A stretch of DNA of 64,000 bases from Piscinibacter sp. XHJ-5 (GTDB lineage: Bacteria; Pseudomonadota; Gammaproteobacteria; Burkholderiales; Burkholderiaceae_C): positions 5,828,001 to 5,892,000 of the forward strand of contig NZ_CP123228.1 in NCBI RefSeq assembly GCF_029855045.1. The letters are read 5' to 3'. Of this stretch, positions 8,050 to 16,450 are shown in pieces. Every line of letters begins with the position of its first letter. Position 1 is the first letter of the stretch. A program made the position numbers and the translations under genes. The notes beneath the pieces were generated by a model that saw nothing but the letters and a program-made list of their open reading frames with translations, was not told where the DNA came from and did no database searches.

Positions 8050-9531
8050 ATGAAGATTGAACTCGACGACAAATCGCTTTTCGGCAACGACGCGGGGGAG
8101 GACGAAGACGAGTCGGTGCTCATCTCCTACTTCGTCGACCAGCTGGCCTTCGCCGACTTCCTCGATCCGGCACATCGCCTGTGGATCGCCAACGGCCGCA
8201 AGGGCACCGGCAAATCGGCGCTGCTCGTGCGCTTTGCCCACAACCTGCGCACCGCGCCGGGCAGGAAGCCGATCGTGCTGCACCTGGTGCCGTCCAACCT
8301 GGTCGCGCTGAAAGAGCCGCCGCAGACCGACAATCACGCCCTGCTCGAGAACTACTGGAAGCAGGTGATCTGCGGCGCGATCAACATGGAGCTCGCGCGC
8401 GACATCGGCTTCGCGTGGTCGGACAACCAGATGGCGCTCGTCGAGACCGCCGAGGTGGCGGGCTTCACCGGACGCAACCTCGTCAGCGCGCTGCTGTCGC
8501 GACTGATCGGCAAGGTGAGCCTGGGCGGCGTGCTGGAGCTGGCGCCCACGCCACGGCCGACGCCCAACCACGAGCAGCTGCTCGCGCGCATCGACCGCGA
8601 GGGCGGGCTGCACCGGCAGGTGTGGTTCCTGCTCGACGACATCGACGCGAAGTACCAGAACTCGGCGGCGCAGCAGGCGCTCATCTCGTCGTTCTTCTCG
8701 GCGTGCCGCAACCTGGTCAAGGAGACCAGCGGCGTCGGCATCCGCGCCACGGTGCGCACCGATGTGTGGGCCAGCCTCACGAACGCCGAAGACATGGACA
8801 AGGTGGAGCAGTACCGCACCGAAATCGTCTGGTCGGCGTCGCAGCAGAAGACCATCCTGTCCAACCGCATCCTCGCGTGGATTCGCCGCACCGACCCCGA
8901 GTGCGAGATCGCGCGCCTGTGGAACAACCGGGACCACGCCGATGCGCTGATCGAGTACGCCTTCGTCGGGCGCATGAAATGGGGCGCCTCGGTCGCCCCG
9001 GCCGAGCATGTGCTGCGCGTGCTGGCCGGGGGACGCCCGCGCTGGATCGCGCAGCTTGCGCGCATGGCCGGCGTCAACGCGGCGCGCGACCAGAAGGACC
9101 GCATTGCCCTGCACCACATCACGCAGGCGATGGGCGAGTTCGGGCGGCGCCGGCTCGCCGACCTCTACAAGGAGCACCAGTACCAGTTCGCCGACCTGAA
9201 GCGACTGGTCGAGTCCTTCAGCGCCGGCCCGCGGCGCTATACCACCGAGGAGCTGACGCGCCGCATCGGCGAGCACTACATCAAGCGCGCCGGGGCGAAG
9301 AACATTCCGGCAGTGGACGGCGTGCCGTTCCGCGACGGCGTGCAGATCGCGCGCTTCCTGTTCAAGTGCGGCTTCATCAACGGCAACAACGCGGCCAAGG
9401 CATCGCTCGCCGTCCCGGAGTTCGTCACCTTTGACGCCCGCCCCGACCTGCTGGAGGTCGACACCAACCTGGACGACGGCATGACCTGGGAGGTGCAGCC
9501 GGCGTACCGCAACATCCTGCAGACGACATGA
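8050..9531 (+). CDS. P-loop ATPase, Sll1717-like
   Basis: A 493-residue cytoplasmic ATPase. It opens with an acidic FGNDAGEDEDE segment, then Walker A GRKGTGKSAL (about residues 55-64) and a strong Walker B VWFLLDDIDA (about 195-204). A probable sensor/arginine segment follows (ATVRTDVW), and the C-terminal third is helical, perhaps winged-helix. This layout resembles uncharacterised ATPases named after cyanobacterial Sll1717; I cannot confirm family membership without a search. Its stop overlaps the start of the hybrid histidine kinase by 4 bp, so the two are made together and may form one signalling device. Confidence 0.7.
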   Translation: MKIELDDKSLFGNDAGEDEDESVLISYFVDQLAFADFLDPAHRLWIANGRKGTGKSALLVRFAHNLRTAPGRKPIVLHLVPSNLVALKEPPQTDNHALLENYWKQVICGAINMELARDIGFAWSDNQMALVETAEVAGFTGRNLVSALLSRLIGKVSLGGVLELAPTPRPTPNHEQLLARIDREGGLHRQVWFLLDDIDAKYQNSAAQQALISSFFSACRNLVKETSGVGIRATVRTDVWASLTNAEDMDKVEQYRTEIVWSASQQKTILSNRILAWIRRTDPECEIARLWNNRDHADALIEYAFVGRMKWGASVAPAEHVLRVLAGGRPRWIAQLARMAGVNAARDQKDRIALHHITQAMGEFGRRRLADLYKEHQYQFADLKRLVESFSAGPRRYTTEELTRRIGEHYIKRAGAKNIPAVDGVPFRDGVQIARFLFKCGFINGNNAAKASLAVPEFVTFDARPDLLEVDTNLDDGMTWEVQPAYRNILQTT

Positions 9532-11567
9532 GCACGGACGCGGTCGCCGAGGACAGCGAGCGGCAGGCCCTGGCCCGGGCGCTGCGGCTGGGCGCGGCGC
9601 TGCTGCTCGTCTACATCGCCTTCACGCTGCCGGCGGACTGGCGCTACCTGCTGGCGCCGGAACGCTACGACATCGGCAACGCGCGCGCACTGGACATCCT
9701 GCTGTCGCTGCCGTCGAACGAGAAGTACCTGCGGCTCGTCGTGCTGGCCGCCTGTGTCGCCGGCACCCTGGTCGCCGTGGCGGGCCTGGGCGGCGCGTCC
9801 TTCGTCGCACCGGCCTGGCCGGTGGCCGGGTCCATCGCGCTGATCGCTGTCGTGTGCGGCCTGCTGTCGCTGCCGGCCCACCTGCCCTTCCTGCTGCCCC
9901 ACACGGTGACGCTGCGCCCCGACGGCGACGTGCTCACGCAGGCCGAGTACTCGCGCGCCTACCGAGATGCGATCACGTGGGTGTGGTCGTCGGTGCTGCT
10001 GCTGGGGCTGCCGCTGCTCGCCTCGGGTCGCGTCGACCACCGCATCCGGCTCGCCGCCGCCGCCTGCGCGCTGATCGCCGTCCTCGCGGCCTACCTGCCC
10101 CATGAGGCGCACAAGGGCAGTCGCACCGACAACGAGCTGATCATCTTCGCGGTCGCGCTGCTGACCGTGCTGTACCTCGGATTCCGCATCCAGGGCACGC
10201 TGCACCGCGAGACGCAGGCGCGCAGGGCCGCGGAGGATGCGCTGCAGGCGGTGCAGCAGGAGCGCACGCGCTACGAAGAGCAGACGCAAGCCGCGATCAA
10301 CGAATTCCGCAGGATCCAGCAGCGCCTTCAGGCCCGCGAGGAACGGCGCACGGCCTTCCTCGCCTCGGCGGCGCACGATCTGCGCCAGCCGCTCGCCGCC
10401 ACGGTGCTGTACGCGGACCTGCTCGCCCAGACGATGAAGCGCACTCCGGCCGGCGCCGATGCGGCCCGGCACCTGCATGTGCTCCAAGCCGAGATCGCAT
10501 CGCTGGCGTCGGCATTCGATGCCATCCTCGACTACTCCCAGATGGAGTCGGGCAAGGTCGCCGCGCGGCTTCAGCCGCAGCGCCTGGCCGACGTCTTCAC
10601 CGACCTGGAGCGCCGCTTCGCCCCCATGGCCGAGGAGCGCGGCCTGTCGCTGCAGTTCGTGCCGCCCGGCCGCGACTGTGTCGTCGAGACGGATCGGCTG
10701 CTGCTCATGCGGCTGCTGTCCAACCTGCTGTCCAACGCGGTGAAGTACACGCCGCCGCGGCGCACCGGCCCGCGCCGGCGTCCGGGACCTGACGTGCTCG
10801 TGCGCGCGCGCGTGCGCGGGCTGCTGGCCACCGTCTTCGTCATCGACCGTGGCGCCGGCATCCCGGCCGAGATGCAGGACAGGATCTTCGAGGCCGGCGT
10901 GCAGCTCGACAACCCGCAGCGCAACCGCCACGAAGGCTTCGGACTCGGGCTGGCGACCGTGCGCAGCATCGTGGCGAGGGCGCTGCCCAGCCACGGCGTG
11001 CGGCTGAAGTCGATCGTCGGACGCGGCACGCACCTGATGGTCGATGTGCCGCTCGGCTTCGTCGCCGGCCTGCCCGCCGAGAGCGCCGAGGCGCCTTCGA
11101 CGGTGATCCTGCGCAACCGGCTCGAAGGCGCATTGGTCGCGGTGGTGGAAGACGACGACAGCCTGCGCGCGGGCCTGGTGCAGGTGCTGCAAGGCGTCGG
11201 AGCCTACGTGCTCGAAGCAGGCAGCCTGGCCGAGATCGCCGCCAAGGTGGATGCGTCGGATCGCTTCCCCGACATCATCCTCACCGACCACCGCCTGCCG
11301 CATCACGCCACCGGTCGAAGCGTCATCGAGGCGATCCGCCATCGCTGCGGCGGCCGCGATGTGCCGGCGGTGGTGCTGACGGGCGACCAGCAGTCGGATG
11401 CCGGCCTGCGCGGCCTGCCCGGCGTGGAGGTGCTGCGCAAGCCGATCGAGCGCAAGGCGCTGCTGCGCCGGCTGGCAGAGCACTATCAGTCGGCGCCCTC
11501 GCCGCTGGACGAGGCGGCGCCGGCTCAGGCGTCGTCGAGCGCCACGCCCGCGCGCGCGATCTCGTAG
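9528..11567 (+). CDS. Membrane hybrid sensor histidine kinase/response regulator
   Basis: A 679-residue kinase. The N-terminal ~230 residues hold about six membrane helices with little periplasmic mass. A coiled coil (about 225-275) follows, then a HisKA domain with AHDLRQPL (phosphorylated His near residue 283), an HATPase domain with NLLSNAVKYT and GFGLGL, and a C-terminal receiver (about 535-655) with VVEDDD, the phospho-acceptor Asp in ILTDHRLP, a Thr in VLTG and Lys in LRKP. All key residues are present. It is translationally coupled to the ATPase gene and converges on a LuxR-type regulator with a 43-bp 3' overlap. The stimulus is unknown; the membrane region may sense it directly. Confidence 0.9.
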   Translation: MSTDAVAEDSERQALARALRLGAALLLVYIAFTLPADWRYLLAPERYDIGNARALDILLSLPSNEKYLRLVVLAACVAGTLVAVAGLGGASFVAPAWPVAGSIALIAVVCGLLSLPAHLPFLLPHTVTLRPDGDVLTQAEYSRAYRDAITWVWSSVLLLGLPLLASGRVDHRIRLAAAACALIAVLAAYLPHEAHKGSRTDNELIIFAVALLTVLYLGFRIQGTLHRETQARRAAEDALQAVQQERTRYEEQTQAAINEFRRIQQRLQAREERRTAFLASAAHDLRQPLAATVLYADLLAQTMKRTPAGADAARHLHVLQAEIASLASAFDAILDYSQMESGKVAARLQPQRLADVFTDLERRFAPMAEERGLSLQFVPPGRDCVVETDRLLLMRLLSNLLSNAVKYTPPRRTGPRRRPGPDVLVRARVRGLLATVFVIDRGAGIPAEMQDRIFEAGVQLDNPQRNRHEGFGLGLATVRSIVARALPSHGVRLKSIVGRGTHLMVDVPLGFVAGLPAESAEAPSTVILRNRLEGALVAVVEDDDSLRAGLVQVLQGVGAYVLEAGSLAEIAAKVDASDRFPDIILTDHRLPHHATGRSVIEAIRHRCGGRDVPAVVLTGDQQSDAGLRGLPGVEVLRKPIERKALLRRLAEHYQSAPSPLDEAAPAQASSSATPARAIS

Positions 11568-12202
11568 ATCAGCGCCTTGGAGTTCTCGACCTTGAAGATC
11601 CGGCACATGTCGGACACGTATTCCTTGACGGTCGGCTCGGCGATGTCGAGCTCGCGCGCGATGCGCTTGTAGGGCATGCCCCTGACGTGGCGCACCAGCA
11701 CGCGCAGGTGCGAGGGCTTGAGACCGAGCGAGCTGGCGCTGCGCGGCGCAGGCGGGCGCAGGGCCTCGCGGCCGCCCGACGCCGGCCGCGCGCCGTGGAT
11801 GAACACCGCGCCCGCTTCCATGCTCATCATCGCCAGCTTGAAGATCTCGGCGCTGTCCGCGCGTCCCTTGGACAGGAAGCCCGCCGCGCCCTTCTCGAGC
11901 AGCGCCTCGACGGCCTTGCGGTCGAGCGATTCGCCCGACATCACGATCACCGGGATGTGGTCGTGATCCTGGCTCGCCTTCATCCACTCGAGCAGCCGCA
12001 AGCCGGCGTCGCTGTCGTCCTCGAAGCGCATGTCGAGGAAGACCAGGTCGGGATGGTGCGCCTCGACTTGGTCGCGCCCTTCTTCGGGAGAGCGCGCGTG
12101 CAGCACTTCGGCCTCGGGATCGAGCAGGCGCAGATGCAACGCCGCACCCTCGCGGACGATGCCGTGGTCGTCGACGAGCAGGATCCTGCGGTAGCGCGCC
12201 AT
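11525..12202 (-). CDS. NarL/LuxR-type response regulator
   Basis: A 225-residue two-domain regulator. The receiver (about 1-125) has VDDH, the phospho-acceptor in VFLDMRFEDD, Ser in VIVMSGES and Lys in GFLSKG, all intact. The C-terminal LuxR-type helix-turn-helix (about 160-225) reads KRIARELDIAEPTVKEYVSD. It is the probable partner of the hybrid kinase, whose gene it meets tail to tail with a 43-bp overlap. This arrangement could let each transcript affect the other. The start at 12202 is the only ATG that places the receiver correctly. Confidence 0.88.
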   Translation of the reverse strand: MARYRRILLVDDHGIVREGAALHLRLLDPEAEVLHARSPEEGRDQVEAHHPDLVFLDMRFEDDSDAGLRLLEWMKASQDHDHIPVIVMSGESLDRKAVEALLEKGAAGFLSKGRADSAEIFKLAMMSMEAGAVFIHGARPASGGREALRPPAPRSASSLGLKPSHLRVLVRHVRGMPYKRIARELDIAEPTVKEYVSDMCRIFKVENSKALIYEIARAGVALDDA

Positions 12203-12382
12203 GGCCGATGCTAGTGCGCGGCACGCCGCGGCGTCAGCCCTCCAAAGGCAGGGTTCGAAAGGCGGTGACCGACCCGACCTCGCGTCCTCGGTCGGTCGGG
12301 TTTCGCGAGCAGGCCGTTTCACCGAAGATGACGAGGTCGCGGATTTTTGCGACTTCCCCAACCCAGCCGAAGAGGTCCCACC

Positions 12383-12520
12383 ATGAAAGCCTGCGAGCAG
12401 ACGCGAGCCCGACCCGGCGGACGATTCCGTGTCGTCGCCGGTGCGGCGCCTGCCAATGGCCGACTCCCCGTAGCCGGCCTGAGTCAGAACGGCGGCGGCG
12501 GGAACGGAGCTCCAACCTGA
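12383..12520 (+). CDS. Candidate 45-residue small protein
   Basis: A short reading frame in an otherwise empty 395-bp interval. The ATG at 12383 has GAGGT seven bases upstream, and the TGA is followed 16 bp later by a perfect 11-bp hairpin. The predicted peptide is rich in Gly, Arg, Ala and Pro, has one Cys (residue 4) and ends in a Gly/Asn-rich tail. I recognise no family. The ribosome site, length and downstream hairpin support a small gene; composition alone does not, so this remains tentative. Confidence 0.35.
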   Translation: MKACEQTRARPGGRFRVVAGAAPANGRLPVAGLSQNGGGGNGAPT

Positions 12521-12536
12521 CGCATGGGTGTCCCAC

Positions 12537-12566
12537 GACGACGCTCCATGCAATCGGAGCGTCGTC
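12537..12566. terminator. Perfect 11-bp hairpin
   Basis: GACGACGCTCC and GGAGCGTCGTC pair perfectly around an 8-base loop (ATGCAATC). It lies between the candidate small gene (plus strand) and the end of the coiled-coil gene (minus strand), where a terminator for either or both would be expected. There is no T-run, so termination would be weak or factor-assisted. Confidence 0.5.
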
Positions 12567-12597
12567 CCGCCGCCTGAACGGCGCCAACCGCGTCGCC

Positions 12598-12972
12598 TCA
12601 GTGCGTGCCGAGGAGGCTGTCGGCAGGAAACTGCAGTGAAGGCAGCGTATCGGCAAATCCGTCCACCGGCCGCAAAGGCCTTGCCGGCGGAGATTCGTCC
12701 ATCGATTGGCGCAACACGTCCCGGGCCGCCTCACGCTCCTGCGCGCGTGTGAGCCTGGTGGTCTGCTGTCGCGCCGTCGCGAGCTCCTGCTGGAGCTGCG
12801 CGATCTGCTTCTTCGCCTGCTGCATGAACCTGATCGACGTCTCCTGCGCCTCGGCGTGCCGGGCGCACGCTCGTTCGAGCCGCTTGCGATGCAAGCGGCT
12901 GGAGATGGCCCACTGCAGCCCGGCCGACACCGTCGCGGTGCCGGCCAGAAGCGCAATCTGGAAGGCTGTCAT
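12598..12972 (-). CDS. Small membrane protein with coiled coil
   Basis: A 124-residue protein with one N-terminal hydrophobic helix (FQIALLAGTATVSAGLQWAI), then a long charged helix (about residues 27-85, rich in Arg, Gln, Glu, Ala) likely to form a coiled coil, and a Pro-rich tail. The ATG at 12972 follows GGGGAGACGACG; an upstream in-frame ATG at 12996 lacks that spacing. No family is recognised. It looks like an anchored scaffold-type protein. Neighbours do not suggest a role. Confidence 0.6.
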   Translation of the reverse strand: MTAFQIALLAGTATVSAGLQWAISSRLHRKRLERACARHAEAQETSIRFMQQAKKQIAQLQQELATARQQTTRLTRAQEREAARDVLRQSMDESPPARPLRPVDGFADTLPSLQFPADSLLGTH

Positions 12973-13165
12973 GTCGTCGTCTCCCCGCGGCCCCACCGCG
13001 TGTCACAAAATGTATCCATCGGCCGCGGCGACGACCAAGGTCGAATGTCACGGATCGGCCGAAGCGGGTTCGCGCCTTGCACGCCAACCGCACGCGCCGA
13101 GGCCCGTCGCGCGCTCGCCCTCACCCAGCCCTTCTCCCGCAAGCGGGAGAGGGGGTTCGTGTTGT

Positions 13166-13459
13166 TCAGGCGACCTTGGTCAGGATCTTCTCCATCTCGC
13201 CCTTGGTGAAGGCGCGCAGCGTCTGCGTGCGCACATTGCCGGCGCCGGCCAGGGTCAGCCCGAAGGCCGTGAGCGCCGCCTCGTCGGGCGCTTCCACGAT
13301 GGACACCATGTCGTACTGACCCTGGGTCCAGAAGATCTCGCGCATCGTGACGCCGACTTCCTTGGCGGCAGCCTGTGCCGCTTCGGCGCGCTTGGTGGTC
13401 TGCTTGACCGCGCGCAGTCCCTGCTCGGTGAAGTTGCCGAGGACGATGAAGGTGGCCAT
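13166..13459 (-). CDS. GYD domain-containing protein
   Basis: A 97-residue cytoplasmic protein of the GYD family. It has the ferredoxin-like alpha/beta pattern and the variant motif WTQGQYDMVSIVEAPDEAAL; the family's GxYD core is present as GQYD. The function of the family is not established. The ATG at 13459 is preceded by GGAGAG at good spacing. A large palindromic element begins about 90 bp upstream of its start. Confidence 0.85.
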   Translation of the reverse strand: MATFIVLGNFTEQGLRAVKQTTKRAEAAQAAAKEVGVTMREIFWTQGQYDMVSIVEAPDEAALTAFGLTLAGAGNVRTQTLRAFTKGEMEKILTKVA

Positions 13460-13550
13460 GGTCGACTCTCCTTGCCGTGTGGAGCGATGGTCCGTCTTTA
13501 GAGTAGCCCGCCGATCCGGACTGGCAAGGCGCAAACCGCCGAACGGCGCC

Positions 13551-13725
13551 AGGGCCTGTTAACGCTATGGGAGGCCTCGCGTGACTCAGCAAAGCGGCGC
13601 CCGCAAGGCGCGAAGCGCAGCCGTAGCGGTGTCTACGGCGAGCATTCGCAACGCGGCGGGCGCCGCTTTGCTGAGATCACCCGCAGGGCACCGGCGCGAG
13701 GCCTCCCATAGCGTTGACAGGCCCT
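13551..13725. repeat. 175-bp nested palindromic element
   Basis: The outer arms (13551-13581 and 13695-13725) are 31 bp and match at 30 positions, beginning AGGGCCTGT. The inner arms CTCAGCAAAGCGGCGCCCGC (13585-13604) and its complement (13656-13675) are perfect over 20 bp. The centre adds GCCGTAG-CGGTGT-CTACGGC. The whole could fold into one long hairpin or cruciform. It ends exactly at the stop codon of the 87-residue gene. It has the form of a dispersed repeat or miniature element, and no coding frame inside it is convincing. Confidence 0.85.
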
Positions 13726-13987
13726 AGTCCCGGCGATGGTCGAGGGCGTCGATCCACAGCGTCGCGCACTCGTAGCCGAAGTCCAGCGCCGCGGCCGCGC
13801 TCGGGTGATGGCGCAGCGGCACGTCGACCTTCACCTCGTCCTCGCTCTCCGAGCCGCGCACGTGCACGGTGACGGGCCAGCTGTCGGTGGCGCTGTCGGC
13901 GGCGAGCGTCGACATGCGGATGCGCCAGCCGCTGTGCGCGCCGATCGCCTCCAGCCGGTGTCCACGCGCGATGAGCTCGTACTTCAT
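13724..13987 (-). CDS. Hypothetical protein, 87 residues
   Basis: A small soluble protein beginning MKYELIARGHRLEAIG from the ATG at 13987, lying 14 bp after the DAHP synthase stop and probably cotranscribed with it. It contains alternating beta-type segments (GWRIRMS, WPVTVHVRG, DEVKVDVPL) and one Cys near the C-terminus. No family is recognised. Its TAG stop (13724-13726) overlaps the outermost bases of the large palindrome, which may act as its transcription end. Confidence 0.6.
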   Translation of the reverse strand: MKYELIARGHRLEAIGAHSGWRIRMSTLAADSATDSWPVTVHVRGSESEDEVKVDVPLRHHPSAAAALDFGYECATLWIDALDHRRD

Positions 13988-14001
13988 CGCGGTCGGCAGG
14001 C

Positions 14002-15126
14002 TCAGGCGCGTGCGGCGAAACGTCGCTCGCGCACCGCGTTGGCCAGTCCACGCAGCACCGGCAGCGTCTGCACGAAGCCGATGCAGGCGTCGGTGATCGA
14101 CACACCGTGCTTCAGCGACTGGCCGGGATGCTGGTCCTGCCGGCCCTCCTCCAGGTGGCTCTCGATCATCACGCCGGTGATGCGGCGGTCGCCGGCGGCG
14201 ATCTGCGCCGAGACGTCCTGCGCGACGGCGATCTGGCGCTGGTGCTGCTTGCTGCTGTTGCCGTGCGACACGTCGATCATCACCTGCTCGCGCAGGCCGC
14301 ACGAGCGCAGCGCATCGCAGCAGGCATTGACGTGAGCGGCGTCGTAGTTGGGCGCCTTGCCGCCGCGCAGGATGACGTGGCAATCGTCGTTGCCGCGCGT
14401 CTCGAAGATGGCGGCCATGCCCATCTTCGTCATGCCCATGAACGCGTGCGGCGCCCGTGCGGCGAGGATCGCGTCTGCCGCCACCTTCACGCTCCCGTCG
14501 GTGCCGTTCTTGAAGCCGACCGGACAGCTCAGGCCCGAAGCGAGCTGCCGGTGGCTCTGGCTCTCGGTGGTGCGGGCGCCGATGGCCCCCCAGGCGATCA
14601 GGTCGGCGATGAACTGCGGGCTCAGCAGATCGAGAAACTCGGTGCCGGTCGGCAGCCCCAGCGTCGTCAGCTCGAGCAGCAGGCGCCGGGCACGCTCCAG
14701 CCCTTCGTTGATCGCGAAGCTGCCGTCCAGGTGAGGGTCGTTGATGTAGCCCTTCCAGCCCACCGTCGTGCGCGGCTTCTCGAAGTAGGTGCGCATGACG
14801 ATCAGCAGGTCGTCGCGCAGCTCGTCGGCGGCGGCCTTCAGGCGATGGGCGTATTCGATCGCCTGGTCGTGATCGTGGATGGAGCACGGTCCCACGACGA
14901 CGATGAGCCGGTCGTCGCGCCCGTGCAGCACGTCGGCGATGGCGGCGCGGCTTTGCTCGACCAGCTGGAGCGTGTTGTCGCGCACGGGCACACGTTCCTG
15001 CAGCAGGGCCGGCGTGATCAGCGGGCGCACCGCGCCTATGCGCACGTCGTCGATGCGCGTGGTGTCCAGGGTGCTGTCGCGTGTGCCGACCTCGCGGTCG
15101 TGGCGGGCGTCGTCCAGGGCGTTCAT
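14002..15126 (-). CDS. aroG: 3-deoxy-7-phosphoheptulonate synthase (class I DAHP synthase)
   Basis: A 374-residue cytosolic enzyme that condenses phosphoenolpyruvate and erythrose 4-phosphate in the first step of the shikimate pathway. Family signatures are VVVGPCSIHDH, MRTYFEKPRTTVGWKG, the metal/substrate segment VGFKNGTDGS and DVSHGNSSKQH. Length and motifs match the AroF/AroG/AroH type; which aromatic amino acid inhibits it cannot be told. It lies 7 bp after a coiled-coil membrane gene and before an 87-residue gene, apparently in one operon. Confidence 0.95.
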   Translation of the reverse strand: MNALDDARHDREVGTRDSTLDTTRIDDVRIGAVRPLITPALLQERVPVRDNTLQLVEQSRAAIADVLHGRDDRLIVVVGPCSIHDHDQAIEYAHRLKAAADELRDDLLIVMRTYFEKPRTTVGWKGYINDPHLDGSFAINEGLERARRLLLELTTLGLPTGTEFLDLLSPQFIADLIAWGAIGARTTESQSHRQLASGLSCPVGFKNGTDGSVKVAADAILAARAPHAFMGMTKMGMAAIFETRGNDDCHVILRGGKAPNYDAAHVNACCDALRSCGLREQVMIDVSHGNSSKQHQRQIAVAQDVSAQIAAGDRRITGVMIESHLEEGRQDQHPGQSLKHGVSITDACIGFVQTLPVLRGLANAVRERRFAARA

Positions 15127-15133
15127 CGGGGTG

Positions 15134-15820
15134 TCATTTCACGAGCATCACACGCATGCCGAGCAATTTTCCGTCAACGCGGTCCAGCACCCGGATCGTC
15201 GTCTCGCGCGGCTGGAAGCCGTCGGGCAGCGGCACGCCGCCGCGCACGCTCTCATGGCTGGCCACCGAGATGGCGATCGGCTTGGGCGTGACGCTGGACT
15301 CGCGCGTCCCGCCGCCGGCGACGACGAGCTGCATCACGCCGGACAGCGGCCGGCCGCCGCCGCGCTCTCGCGTGAGCACGACGTCGTACATCAGCTGCCG
15401 GCCCTCCACGGTGAAGCGCGCGGCGCGCACCTGCACCGCGCCTCCGCGCGGATCGGGCGGCAAGGCGGCGACGAGGAAAGCCGCTTCGCTGCGCAGGCGC
15501 TCGACATCCTGACGGCTGGCCGACAGCTCATCGGCCATGGCCTTGCGCTCCGCGAGTGCGGCATCGAGCCGCTTGGCGGTCTGCGCCAGCTCGCCGCGCA
15601 GGCGCAGGCGCTCGCTGTCGGCTTGCTCGTACGACGCACGCAGCGTGGCCGAGTCGCCAGCGGACAGCCGCGGCGGCAGGTAGCGTTCCTGCACGAACAG
15701 CACGCCGCCAGCGCCGGCAGCGACGCCGGTCAGCAGCAGCACGAGCCAGCGAGGGATGCGCCAGCCTTTTCGCCGGCTGGCATAGCGGTCGAACACGACG
15801 GGTTTGGGTCTTCCGAACAT
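15134..15820 (-). CDS. Single-pass membrane protein with coiled coil (DUF6776-like)
   Basis: A 228-residue protein with a short basic cytoplasmic N-terminus, one membrane helix (WLVLLLTGVAAGAGGVLFV, about residues 26-44), a periplasmic coiled coil (about 55-115, rich in Arg, Leu, Glu, Ala) and a C-terminal beta-rich domain of about 110 residues. This layout matches Burkholderiales proteins filed as DUF6776, a name I offer with moderate certainty. It is the first gene of the unit leading to DAHP synthase. Its role is unknown; the shape suggests an envelope-spanning factor. Confidence 0.6.
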   Translation of the reverse strand: MFGRPKPVVFDRYASRRKGWRIPRWLVLLLTGVAAGAGGVLFVQERYLPPRLSAGDSATLRASYEQADSERLRLRGELAQTAKRLDAALAERKAMADELSASRQDVERLRSEAAFLVAALPPDPRGGAVQVRAARFTVEGRQLMYDVVLTRERGGGRPLSGVMQLVVAGGGTRESSVTPKPIAISVASHESVRGGVPLPDGFQPRETTIRVLDRVDGKLLGMRVMLVK

Positions 15821-15987
15821 CGGGGTCGTCAGTCAGGCGAGCAAACTGACAGGGTACCGCCGGCGCGCACACGTCTTGCAACACGATGTGGCATGGCCTC
15901 GGGTCCGGTGGCCTTTTCCCTGCGGCGCGCGTGGCGGTTGCACGCGCGAAGTGAACGTGCCAGTCTCGACCGGCGGAGGTGATGACC

Positions 15988-16446
15988 ATGACGAACGCCA
16001 TCGACAAGGAGCAGGTGGTCGGCGTGCTGAACCGGCTGCTCGAGGCGGAGCTCGCGGGTGTCGTGCGCTACACCCACTATTCGTTCCTCGTGTTCGGCTA
16101 CTCGCGCATCCCCATCGTGTCGTGGCTGCGCGAGCAGGCGGACGAATCGCTGCTGCATGCGCAGCAGGTGGGCGAGTGGATCACCACGCTGGGCGCCTAT
16201 CCGTCGCTGGGCATCGGCCCGCTGCTCGATTCGCACAAGCACGACATCGCGGCGATCCTGCAGGAGTCGCTGTCCACCGAGGCGAGCGCGCTCGCGCTGT
16301 ACCGCGAGCTGCTCGAGCTCGTCGCCGGACGCTCGGTGGCGCTCGAGGAATTCGCCCGGCAGATGATCCAGGCCGAGGAGCTGCACGCAGCCGAGGTCGA
16401 CAAGATGCTGCGCAAGCCGGGTGACGTGAAGACGTTCGCGGGTTGA
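15988..16446 (+). CDS. Ferritin-like (bacterioferritin-family) protein
   Basis: A 152-residue four-helix-bundle protein. Helix residues typical of di-iron ferritin-like sites are visible: EAELAGVVRYTHY, the EQADESLLHAQ segment, STEASALALYREL and QAEELHAAEVDKM, giving Glu and ExxH pairs. It probably stores or detoxifies iron in the cytoplasm. The ATG at 15988 is selected because the GGAGGTGA site lies eight bases upstream; in-frame GTG (15979) and ATG (15982) codons sit inside or too near that site. It converges on the GGDEF-EAL gene with a 4-bp gap. Confidence 0.85.
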   Translation: MTNAIDKEQVVGVLNRLLEAELAGVVRYTHYSFLVFGYSRIPIVSWLREQADESLLHAQQVGEWITTLGAYPSLGIGPLLDSHKHDIAAILQESLSTEASALALYRELLELVAGRSVALEEFARQMIQAEELHAAEVDKMLRKPGDVKTFAG

Positions 16447-16450
16447 CGGC

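Noticed and set aside
12234..12956. A 240-codon minus-strand frame overlapping the coiled-coil gene
   Set aside because: It overlaps a better-supported gene with a ribosome site and a membrane helix, and reads as Arg/Ser-rich low complexity.
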